64,000 bases of DNA from Polytrichum commune (Eukaryota > Streptophyta > Polytrichopsida > Polytrichales > Polytrichaceae), in contig OX485807.1 of assembly GCA_950295325.1 (NCBI GenBank), positions 47,648,440 through 47,712,439 on the forward strand. The letters are read 5' to 3'. The position numbers and the translations under genes were made by a program. The notes under the pieces are model-generated. The model did not search any database. It had not been told where the DNA came from and worked only from the letters and a program-made list of their open reading frames with translations. Shown here in pieces: positions 53,489-64,000 of this stretch (position 1 is its first letter; each line of letters opens with the position of its first letter).

Positions 53489-54788
53489 ACATACAACAAT
53501 TCACATCACATTCATCCAAAGTCTTGGACTTCTTGTATGCATGAGCAAGGGAATTAAACTCCTTGTAGAAAAAATTATTGATATGAACCATCTTATGCTC
53601 CGTTAAGGATTGGCTCTAATGAAATCCACAAGTCCTTTCCATGCCTTCCAAGCACGTCGCCTATAGTAAACAAGTTTGTTTGGAATCCCGTTGCCAAACA
53701 CCCTTCTAATACCAATCAAGTATATTTGTGCATTATTAACCATGAATCCATGGAATAATATGTCGTTAATCCCATGTGTTTTCATATGCTCAACTATGCC
53801 AAACCACAACATACATTGGCTATTATAATTCTTTGATGGTATGTGGCAATAGCAATCGTCATTATCTGTCAAAAATCTAGATCGTAGACATGACATGCCA
53901 TCGTTATCCAATCTTTAACTCTCTTGGCATAAAAAAAAAATCCAAGCCCTTTCCGAAAAGCCACCTGCTTGCATGCGCTACACCTAGTCCATGTCGGATT
54001 CAAACCTAGTGTTGGACATCTTGAATAAGTACACCTTGGAAGAACCTTGTCTTGGAAAAATATTGTTTTGTATGAAAACAATGTTCCTCTTGTGTTTCAA
54101 CTCCAAAATGCGGTCAATACTGCCCTTCTGGGCATAGTAGTTTTTAAAGAAATGAACTTGATTTTGTATGTTTAACTCTAACCTTCTTTAACCCTCAAGT
54201 CTTTCCTACCAAGCACTCCCGGTCTTGAACTCAAGACCGGTTCTCAGCTAAACAACTAACTAGAACATGATTAGTACATCATCATATTAACATTCATCTA
54301 CATGCATACTTGGAATAAAATTATCCACGTAAATACCTATATTTTAGACTATAAACAATGTACATCACAACATTGTGTGGCATTTTGCTTGAAATGGACA
54401 ATATGATATATTTTTGCATGATACAAATCAATACTTGAGGCTTATACTTACAATGTTCACAAATGAGTATACATTTCATATCCAACATTGGCCCAATGGA
54501 TGGTTTAATTGCAAAGTTATCCTTCTATTGTATTGAATTTAGATGGCCATAATAACGAAGACATGAACAACCACTCTTAGGACACATCAAATGACCCACA
54601 CATGTTGCATAGTGAAAGCGACGACCATTGTTTTTGCAAATATTTGTTGACCTAGCAATTGTCCAGATATGACCATTGTACCTCCAATCCATACCTTGAA
54701 GAAAATTTATACAACCCAATGGAACAATTGGGACAAGTGGCCATTCATACATGACATCTCCATTGAACTGGCAAGGCAAGAACAACAC
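53489..54788 (-). pseudogene. Upstream part of the decayed minus-strand host gene
   Basis: Coding-like minus-strand fragments at 54525-54788 (zinc-like CxxH/CPKSGCSC pattern), 53869-54081 (CTYSRCPT...WTRCSACK), 53603-53911 (TDNDDCYCHIPSKNYNSQC, then HGFMVNNAQIYLIGIRRVFG) and 53489-53600 (TLDECDVNCCMF). Frames change between them. The last runs into the gypsy target site and resumes at 43258. Cys-rich segments upstream and a SWIM-like finger downstream would fit a Mutator-like transposase, but no DDE signature was found. Confidence 0.4.
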
Positions 54789-56990
54789 AAATTGATAGGT
54801 TAGAGGATATAAATCAATGTCTCAAATGAAACTGGAGCACCCTGACCAATGACACAAGTCTTTCAAGATATGAAACATCCTAATGATAATCTCATAGTTG
54901 TTACTTGGAATGTTTTCGCTCCTAGATTTCACTTTAAACCTGACTAACTAAGAATGTTAGAGCAAGTGCACCGGTTGATGTATCTATACCAATAAACATC
55001 TACTATGGATGAAAAGTGGATACGTTGATGCAAAATTTGTTGAGATGATCCCATCCATCATTGTATTTGAGCGGGAGAGCTCTGCTATTCCCAATTAGAG
55101 GAGACTGAGGGCCACTTCACACTCGAGACTGAGAGCCCCTGACCATTACACTTCAAGCACTCTCATTGGTGGAAAAGGCGGACCCAGTCCAAGTTTGCTT
55201 CACACTATGCTTGAGGGACCATTAGAGTATGTGAATGACGATGGATGTATAGTCTACATGGATTTCTACATGGAATCAAATGGATCATGTGTCATGGTGC
55301 CTTGGACTATTTTCAAAAACCACCTCTTGGAGGTAGGCCTAACACAAAACTGGGAGACCATGACACTCTGAACGCTCACAACCGTTGATTGATTCTATTT
55401 TAACATGTGTGAGGACCCGCGTGAATAGAAATTCATTGAAATAGCATTTGGTTGAGGGCCCAGTCACATATGATTTCACAATGCACTTGAGGGTCTGTGA
55501 CCACACTACATGATTTTGAAGATGTCTAAGAACGGCCTTTAGATACTTTCTTTTGAGCTCTCACAATTTCATGGTCACGGCTCTTGGCTCGTGCGTGAAG
55601 TGGCCCTGTGTGGGAAGTGTCGCCTGGAGGATTGCATCAGCGAGGCCCTGCTCCGTTGCTCTCTACTGACAACAATGACTCTACCCCACCATGCATTAAA
55701 ATGGCGCCTACAAACATTGCATACAAGCCAAAGATGAACCAATACTTAAGAGCGCCACCAAGAAAACAACAACATTAGGTGCACTCACAGTCAAATTCCG
55801 CACTGACCAGTAGCAATGAGCATTCGATCGGATCGTTAGACTACTAGATAGGCTCTGGAGCCTTGCGAAGCAATCAACCTCGTAGCAACTGATAATAACC
55901 ACCTGTGCTGAAGCTTCAAAGCTTACATTAACTTCATATAACCGTGATCAACTGGCGCAACCAAACAACTGAGAGCCCTTGCAACGCAAACCAAGAGAAG
56001 TAGCAACGGAAGAACAAATAGTCTGAAATGAAGAGCTGACTTTTGGAGATATGGTGCTACGATATGAGGTGCGATCAAACCTGAAGCACCCAAGATAGAT
56101 AGATCCGCCGTTTTGAGAGAGTGATATGCCCAAAACAAGCTTCGAAGACATTGGATCAAGGATTTGTTGCCCAGATGAACGAGTGAAGACTCACAGCAAC
56201 CATAGCGAGAAGATTAGTTTCATGATTAGCTTGAGTAGACCCACAAACTACAACCTCCAATCTGAGAACCCTGCAGACACCAATGCATCCAAATTGCCAC
56301 TGAAGTCCACTCACACCCCTGAGTTCATGCATCAAGACCAGAGGTGCATCGACAAAAGTGGAGAGGAGTGCATCCTCTTCTTGAATATGTGTTACTAAAT
56401 TGTAGAGTGTTTTGCAAAGCACGTAACACAAGGAGCCCTGGAGGCCTTGATAACATGGGAAAGTGGGGTGGTTTCCCATGTGAAAAGGGGGGCTACAGGA
56501 CTAGAGCTCTGCTCATGTGAGGAAGTGTGAAAATGGGGAATTCTAGGCATTCCCTACATGGCCAAAAGGGGAAGTTCTCCACTTGAGAATATTTGTGGAA
56601 TAAGTCGGATTTCCTAGATTTTTGGGACAACTTTCATTTGCTATGGCAAGGATGATGTTGTCAATATTTCATCCAAAAATGTGGATGTTTTTCATCCACA
56701 AAGTACGCTACGGTATGCATCACTTTTTATCCCTCTAGGGATGTGCGTCAATACAATCTGTTCGTAAGAAAAATTATCTTTTTTCTTTTTCAAAATCAAA
56801 TATGTACATGAAAGATGTGAATGCTATGCATTCAACTCGGCCACTTCTAACATGCTTCGACAATTTTAAAAGCCACTCTATCTATGCTTTAAAATGTCAC
56901 AAAAAACCAACCACAATTGTTTTTATTCAACAGTTTGCACAACAACCAGCTCTTGGGCATTTCCTTCCATTGGTACAGGTGCTGGGACAA
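54789..56990. other. Intergenic, AT-rich
   Basis: No frame shows family motifs or conserved splice structure. I see nothing to annotate. Confidence 0.4.
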
Positions 56991-57430
56991 CCTTTGCACC
57001 TATGTCATCTTTTGAGCTGCCAATCCCACTTTGAAGACCAAGTTTCGGGAACGGAAATGTCTAGAGGGCTTGAGGAACATCAGGTATTTGTTCAAAGAAT
57101 CCAGGTTCAACAGTGATTGCACAGATGCCACTGAAATGAAGAAGAAGAAGAGTAGAACGGTGACAACAATACAAGTCGTTAGCTTCCAAAACGTTGGCAT
57201 TATGTATGGTAGCGAAAAAATTTCTGCAGTCAACATCGCGAGGCTTTGGAGCCCACCCCATAAACCACTGGGTGTGATCTTTGCTATATTGACTTTGAGC
57301 ACAGATTGCAGCACCCCAACATGTTGTAAGTGAGACGAACCTTGCTCTCATCACACGCGATTCATCTGTCTTAATATTCTTGCGCTCAGCCTTGCTCTGC
57401 GACACACATAGTAGGCATAAGTTCACGTGT
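56930..57430 (-). pseudogene. Coding-like segment of unknown family
   Basis: A minus-strand frame 57061-57426 ends in GICAITVEPGFFEQIPDVPQ, AL and TAG, then remains open in phase as TFPFPKLGLQSGIGSSKDD... to TAA at about 56934. A pyrimidine tract before TTTCAG (about 57130-57155) looks like an acceptor. Another frame gives a hydrophobic stretch. I cannot name it; it may be a nuclear gene exon or its relic. Confidence 0.3.
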
Positions 57431-57689
57431 CTTCTATGTTGATGTGCCCCACCACTTACAAATCTTTATGCTTAGGTACATCTATGGATATATAGTTTCC
57501 TCCACTTCATGGATGGCTCCATCCATCCAATTTCAATATATTTAAACTTTTGGAAGATATGTGAATCCTCCATGAATGTTCGTAAAGATGTTGAGTTACT
57601 TCGTTTGTTCCCCTGTTGAGTTGTTTGCATGTAGAGAATAAATATTATTATTAGTATGGTTTATGGGCGAGTCATATTCATGCAAAGAA

Positions 57690-58960
57690 TCTCATTATCC
57701 TACAATAGAGCTATCACATGACGTTACTCTGAACATAAATATTGAATGGGAGTCGAATGAATAATCTAAAAACCATTCATTCTTAAAAAAATAATTCTCA
57801 AAGTCTACGGTGAAACATACCTTCCATTTCCAAAATATTTGGAGGCATCCAGGCTCCTCTCCAAGCAGTTCGTACAAAAAGACGATAGTTGTGTGCTACA
57901 TACCACTGCAGTCGTAAGGGTGTCCCTTTCCATTCCAAACTTACAACAATTATTTCATACTTATTCATTTATCCACCATCATTGCCGAATGTACGTTGAT
58001 TATCTCCGTAACTTCAAAGAGATTATTACTTTTCAACACCATTTTTTCCAACGCCCATTTCAAAACAAAGTCGAACTCCAATATCTTCTGTTCTTTGAAA
58101 CTTCTCGTCACAAAATTAAATTTTATGTATGTAGAAATTTGTCTTACAAATGCAGATTTATCTTTCATACCTTCTACCAAATTATCACATCCCATAGGAT
58201 GCTTTACAATGACATTTTTTGATATTTCGAAGAATCTACTAATATCAATGATTGAAATTTCATATTAAGGATTAATATCCTCCACTGTTACACTCCGAAT
58301 ATAATGTGTACTTCATTTTTTTTTAAATTTTCGTCTAGTTCTTGGGTATCTTGTGTGTTGCAATTCCCTTTGCTATTCATTTTCATTTTTTTTTTCATAC
58401 TATCATCTGTTTGTCCAAAATATACAAAGGCCAGAGTATCCCCTCCTAGATTATCCTGCATTTCAATTTTCTTATCTTCACATTTATATAATTTTGTAGT
58501 CTCTCGTCTTGTGATTGCATTTCTTATTCCATCCTCATTCCTATCTAATATGTCCTCCATATAGAAGTCCTTTATGGCAGACCACACTTCGTATGAAGGC
58601 CCACAATATTGCTCTTCCGTGCAACATTGTAGCTAGATATCTCCATTGCGTTCTCTTTCCAACAAATATTGCACTCTTGACTCATGGCAAATCCTTTGCG
58701 CAGTCAAGCAGTTAGTAGGTATTTCTGTTTTCTCGCAAAATTTGTTATCATGTTCATGTGAAATCACATTTTTATTAGAAACAGAAGGTGGCTCATTCGT
58801 TTTAAGACCCTCTAAATTTATATGTACGCCTCGTTGTCGTATTTTTTTCAAAAAATCAACTTTTATCTGTATGAAATATTCATAGATAACTTCGATTCTC
58901 ATGACATGGTTGTAACATTGCGATTGCTATGCAGGTGATAATGATACAATGCTGATGATT
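57690..58960 (-). pseudogene. Decayed long coding region, unknown family
   Basis: Read on the minus strand, the frame from about 58950 continues past TAG at 58633-58635 (NGDI-stop-LQCCTEEQYCG) to 58288. It shifts into a frame ending at TGA 57965 (YEISIIDISRFFEISKNVIV, then ILEFDFVLKWALEKMVLKSN), and shifts again into NKYEIIVVSLEWKGTPLRLQ and AWRGAWMPPN up to about 57810. The coherent codon use over 1.1 kb with few breaks suggests a former gene or transposon ORF. No domain recognised. Confidence 0.4.
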
Positions 58961-61084
58961 TTACATCCAACTCTTTTTTTGTATTTCTTCATCTTTGCTT
59001 GCAATTTTTGTTGTTTTCAAATTTGACGTGTAACTGATTTAGCAAGACTAAAACATGGCTCCCTCACAATTTTCATGTTCTCCAAGTGAGCCTACTAAGC
59101 GACATCATGCTTGTACTCTCGCAAATATAATTTTTGATATTTTCCATTCTAATCTTCCGTCCTCAAACCATAATTGTGACAATTATGACTATGATTTGGG
59201 TGTAAGATTTAGTGTAAATGGTAACATTTTAAATCGTAACTCCTATATATACTAAAATATTTGAAACAGAATGAACATTCAGACCCAACACACTTCCATC
59301 CATATAAGGCTATTGACTACTATTATATAAAAATATCATAATTTCCATAGATACGCATGGGTATCTTGTATAAAATAGAAAGATCTAAGTATCATTGGTG
59401 TTTCATGTTTTAATATATTTCTTTTTTTTTGCATTTGACATTCGTACATAAATCGGTTTGGTTATGAGCGGATGAACTTAGATGGGTTATATGGGCGTAT
59501 TTTATCAACTTCTAATATTTTTATATAATATCGTTTCAAAGAATATTACATGTGTACAAAAAGGTATTCTAGCGGACCATAATATGAAAGTGTTGAAATA
59601 CAAGTTTCCAACAAAGCATAAGGTCATCGTACTGAATATATATTTTTTAAGCTAGTGTATTGTAATCAAACCGTTTCATATGTTATTCAAACAATTCAGA
59701 AAAGCTCTAAAATATTATTCATTATGTCTCTAAAAATGCTTCTTTACTTCATCATATATCAATTATATATTTGCATACCATTACTAATCTTGCACTTACG
59801 GTCTCTGAGAGAGATTTCATCGCACTTATCCACTTTCTATATTATAAAAATATATAATCCCAATAGAGGGGTATGTTGCCATCTTATACAACGCACACAT
59901 TACCGTTTTTGTCATGATACTTTTAAATGCAATACATTTTTTTCTTTGAAAGTTTCTTATTTTCCTTCACCCATTAAAATCCAGTGGTGCCAATAATGTT
60001 GTATACATAAGATTATTTAAAAGTTGAAGAGTATGTTTGTTTTGTATTGTAATGTTTGTTCTTTTTATTTAAGGATTTGAAAATCGACAAACTTTAAAGA
60101 CTTTATTTAATTCGTGTATAAAAATATAAATAAAATTTAAAAAATGATAATATGTAAACATAATTAAAAAAATGAAGAATGAGCGATTATGAATGCATGA
60201 TAAAATAAGGACGTACTTATTATATTATTAGAAGTAAAAATGTTTATTTCTCTAAGAACGATATTTTAAAATAAAAGCATAAGACCAGAAGTTGTATTGT
60301 GATTAGACCAATTCTAAATTAGAACAACACTAGTGAATGTGGAATATAAAAATTGAGGATTTTTTATTCATAAATTAGCATAATTTGGGCGACACATATT
60401 ATAATCGGATAGTAATAAACTAGAGCTCCATAATGTTATTATAGCATAATCTAAGTCGTATTTAGATTTATAATTTGAGATCAATAGAAATATTTATAAG
60501 GTTAGTTCATTAGTTATTGTATAAATTTAGGTAATTGCGGTTAAATCTTATTAATGATGGTAGATGACAAATTGGAATGAATATATTAGATTGTTGAGAG
60601 ATTATCGTTGGAATTTATGTGGGAATAGATATATTAAATTGTTGAGAGGTTATCGTTGGAATTTATTTGGAATAGGTTTATTAGATTGTTAAGGAATTGT
60701 TGTTGGGAATTGTTTGGCACATAGATTCACCATTCGACCTATCAGCATAATTGTTTTGAAGATCGAATTTTGTTTAGAAATACATATTCTGAGCATTTGG
60801 GAAGGTGAGAATTTTTATGGTATAGTGGGAAATGAGAACTATGTTTATGTGTCATTTCTTTTCCTAAATAACATGGATTTTTTATATTTGACCAACAACC
60901 GCATACTAGTGCTGGTTGTGTACGATTAATTTTGGTTTTTGCTTAAATTTTGTTTAAGAAAGAGGATCCAGTCTTGGAATTATATTTTTTTTCTGTATTT
61001 CGTCGTGGTATCTTCCTCTGTGACGGGCTGTGTTCTCGGCAATCAACAACTTGCTCCATTCTGTGTTGTACTAGTTAGTGGTAG
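58961..61084. other. AT-rich intergenic region
   Basis: Very AT-rich, with short direct duplications (for example GAGAGATTATCGTTGGAATT-like at about 60595 and 60643). No supported gene. Confidence 0.4.
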
Positions 61085-64000
61085 AATATTGTGGGGGCGA
61101 GATTGGAGTGATTACCGACGGAACCCTTGTATATCTGGAGGGAGTTAGATATACATAAGCATATCCAGGTTGCCGTATAGGTATGCTGTTACACCATCCA
61201 TAAAAAATATTTCAAGTCCGAAATGAACTGCGAATGCCTACAAATACCTGAATGATGTGATATCCAGTATGGGCGCGTAAGTTTGGTCGAAGTCCTCTCC
61301 CGGTCGTTGTGAGAAACCTTGAACAACAAGGCGGACTTTGAATCGAAGTAATTTGCCGTTGGCATCGAATTTCTTGGAGAAAATTAGTTTGTGGCCCACT
61401 GGAGGTTTGGTGAGTTCAGTAGATACCTCGCCGAATACTTGGTGCTTCCTGAGATATGCGTATTTGGTCTCTAGAGCTTTGTTCCAATCGGGTCATTCCG
61501 GTGAGGCTTTGGCCTCGGCCATTATGAGTGGATCCGGTGCAACTTCGGTGCTGAATGTGGTCCGTTGTACTTTGGTTGCTTGGAGCTGAGTGGTGCCAAC
61601 CTATTGTTGGGTATAGTGTTACATGTCCTGGGTAGTGGGTTTCGAAGTATTCTAGAACCGGAGTAGAAGCCATCGGGAATCTGTTCTGCTAGGCCCTTCA
61701 ACTTTAGGAGTTTTGTGACTTCGGTGTCGACTAGTGAAGTTCGAGGATCCGGGTTTAGGGTCAATGTTTTCGGGGCCTGGAAGTTTAATGGAACCTGCTT
61801 GACCGTTCGGTCAACCGGAGGGGTGGGAAATATGTGTTTAATGAACTTACAGTTTACTAGCCTGGCTTTGAGGATGGCCCCGGCCTTGGGGTCCATGTAT
61901 CTGATGATGCTGGGTGAGTCATATCCGAGGTACATGTACCCAAACCTGGCAACCAAATATGCGTAAATGGGTGACATTGGGTGGCCGGCCGGTAATGAGT
62001 TCATATGGGGTTTGTTGGTTGAGTAAGGTTGGTCTCAACTGTAGGAGGGCTGCGGCATGAAGAACCGCATGTTCCTAGAATGAATCTAAGAGCTTGGCAT
62101 AGATGAGTAAAGGCCTAGTTACTAACTGAACTTTCTTTATGAAAGTTTCTGCAAGACCATTTTGCGAATGTTCATAAGGTACGGCATAGGTAAAGGTGAT
62201 TCCTGATTCGATACAATAATTCTCAAATGCATGTATAGTTCTAATGCATTGTCCATCCGAAGGAACTTGACAGGGTGTTCGGGAAAATGATTTTTATAGC
62301 GTATCAAAATTGCGAGAATTATGGAAAATACAAGGTTCCTAGTGGTTAGGAGAACTACTTCTAGGTGGCTCCACACTGCATTTATGAGTACTAGGAAATA
62401 CCGAAATGAACTTGAAGGTGGGTTGATAGGTCCACAGATATCACCTTGAAGTCCATAGAGCGGTGGCGGTAATTCGGTGGGGAGTTGCTATTGACACGGC
62501 CTCTTGATCATCTTGCCTTGAATGCACGCCTCGCAGGGGGCTATCTTGTCAGCATCCGCGATTGTAAGGTTATGGTCGGCCATGAGGGGGATCATCTTCC
62601 GAAATATAGTAGTGTCAGGGTGCCCAAGCATTTTATGCCATATATCTGAGAGGGCAGCCGCCGTGACATATAGGCCAGTTTTCCGGGCTAAGTTGCGGGT
62701 TCTCGCACCGGGACCTCTCTCCCGTGCAACCAAGCTAACTTCTTCCTTAACCCTAGGGGCATGACTAATCGCTTTGATAGCGATCTCATATAGGCCGTCG
62801 ACTCCCGCTATTGCGGTGGCGAGGGTCCTCTGTCCATGCCTGAGTGCCAACGCCTCTTCATTGTTCTCTATTGTGGTAGAGACGTGGATATTATTTGCCC
62901 TTAGGTTCCGTAGTTGATCAGGCTCCGGGGCGCATCGGGAGCATACATAGCGTCCCGGCATGTTATCGGGTGATTCCTGGGTAGCAACACAGTTGTTGTA
63001 TCTTCCTTGAAAGTTATGTTTTTCTGTCCCGCAATTGTGGTAACGTGGCAAGTTCGCCAACCTATGTTACCATTCGGGAACGAGAAAAACATTAAACTCC
63101 TCAATATGGTATGTGTAGAGGCGTTGTCCAATAGGGCAGCCTCCATACCTTGAGTTATTGGAGTTGTGACAATCATGTAATTCTCTATATCCATGTCAGC
63201 GATGGATGGAATTTGGACTGCATGAGACTCTCTATTTTGGCTACGTAATTTCTGTAGCTCCTTATACATCTCAATTATGTATGCCAATGCTCGGCAATCT
63301 CTCGCATAATGGCCTGGGCGGCCACATTTATGACATGAGGATGTGGATTGCTTTGAGGCTTTATGTTTTGGTGGACATACCTCGGTTTTTGGTCCCTAGG
63401 CTTGAATTTGAATGACCTAGGTGGAGGTCGGCGTTGGAATCCTCTTGGTGATCGGCGTGGCGCTTCTGAGAGGTGTACGGCCGGTGCTCCCTTCGATGGT
63501 CCAGCAGTTATCATTGCGTGGATTTCACATGCGGGTCTAGATTCTGCATTTTTAAGCAACATGGCTTGATGTTTCTCTGCGAGAAGTAGGTGAGACATCA
63601 GTGCACTATGTTTCTCAAATTTCATGTTTCGGTATTGCTGGGCAAGAATTGCAGAAGCAGGTGGGAAAGTTGAGAGAGTCTTATCGATCAGTTGAGCTTC
63701 GGTTATTGGTTCGCCACAGAGGTTGAGCTGAGATGATATTCGGTGGACTTCTCCGTTGAAGGAGAGTAAGTCGGGAAAATCAAGAGCCATGAGGTTGATC
63801 CAGTCATTTCTAGCCTCGGGTAGAAATATGATCTGCTCATGATGGAACCTGTCACGGAGCTGAGTCCACAAGTCAGTTGGGTGGTCAACCTTAATGTATT
63901 GTTGCCTCAGGGATGGGTGTAGATGCCTTCGTAGGAGGATCAACACTTGACATTTTAGGGAATCGGGCCGACCTTCGGCTGTTGTTTTGTCAAGGTAGAT
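61085..64000 (-). pseudogene. Degenerate Ty1/copia element, gag to RT start, running off the right edge
   Basis: Minus strand, right to left. Gag (UBN2-like) spans 64000-63275, with a CHKCGRPGHYARDC knuckle in a shifted frame (about 63310-63350). The protease-like LLDNASTHTI is at about 63140. The pre-integrase zinc region (WHKMLGHPD...CEACIQGK) spans 62488-62640. Integrase follows with GDICGPI (about 62435) and MDNALE (about 62252), then FGCQVWVHV, SPSIIRYMDP and an RT start KFDANGKLLRFKVRLVVQGF (about 61340). RT ends at about 61085 after FFMDGVTAYLYGNL, so RT and RNase H are truncated. TAG replaces an expected Trp (about 62083, DSF-stop-EHAV) and TGA another (about 61496), both G-to-A changes. 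The order PR-IN-RT identifies copia. No LTR is in the window. Confidence 0.8.

Noticed and set aside
55000-56500. Short frames at 55708-56479 as genes
   Set aside because: No motifs, splice support or codon pattern; indistinguishable from chance in this base composition.
28125-58960. Possible reassignment of TAA/TAG to glutamine: several long frames continue through TAA or TAG (31857, 30792, 45994, 58633, 62470) and many real frames end in TGA
   Set aside because: The 1978-codon Gypsy-B frame and the 976-codon transposase are rich in CAA/CAG and contain no TAA or TAG. In the copia relic TAG and TGA sit where Trp is expected. Ordinary decay explains the breaks.

Overview
The window looks like a repeat-dense nuclear segment of a streptophyte (green plant lineage) genome. 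Evidence: interstitial TTTAGGG telomere-type repeats, GT-AG introns, an initiator tRNA-Met primer site of plant type in the LTR elements, Ty3/gypsy, Ty1/copia, MITE and SINE insertions with clean target duplications, and a captured FCP1-like phosphatase of plant type. I see no rRNA gene, functional tRNA gene, CRISPR array or bacterial operon. Species cannot be told from the sequence.

The central object is a DNA transposon about 16.6 kb long (25351-41954) with 26-bp inverted termini that begin CACTA and end TAGTG. Its minus-strand half carries cargo. From the middle outward this is a multi-exon gene with a ParB-like DGQH segment and a beta-class DNA-methyltransferase-like motif (28125-32773), an FCP1/NLI-interacting-factor-like HAD gene (26832-27643) and a small lysine-rich gene (25924-26720). 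Its plus-strand half carries a two-exon DDE-like transposase (38357-41425). About 45 copies of a 20-bp dyad, TTTGGGTCGNNCGACCCAAA, lie in the transposase leader, in two cargo introns, in cargo exons and, in weaker form, near both ends. I regard this combination as the possibly undescribed system.

The left third (1-24117) holds pieces of two more copies. One is the cargo arm of a copy in inverted orientation, ending at 3622. It abuts the transposase arm of another copy (3626-24117). That second copy was hit twice by one LTR family: a 6988-bp element inside the transposase exon (TSD TTCGG) and a 7516-bp element just after the gene (TSD GGCAA), whose 3' LTR holds a 517-bp fold-back MITE. Both LTR elements have identical or near-identical LTR pairs but lack the reverse-transcriptase core, so they look non-autonomous.

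The large transposon sits in a decayed minus-strand gene with a SWIM-like zinc finger. That gene is further broken by a 330-bp SINE (42200-42529) and by a 10.2-kb gypsy element (43259-53483, TSD GTAGA) with an intact 1978-residue gag-pol frame. The rest (53.5-64 kb) is AT-rich sequence with decayed coding stretches, ending in a degenerate copia element on the minus strand that runs off the right edge.
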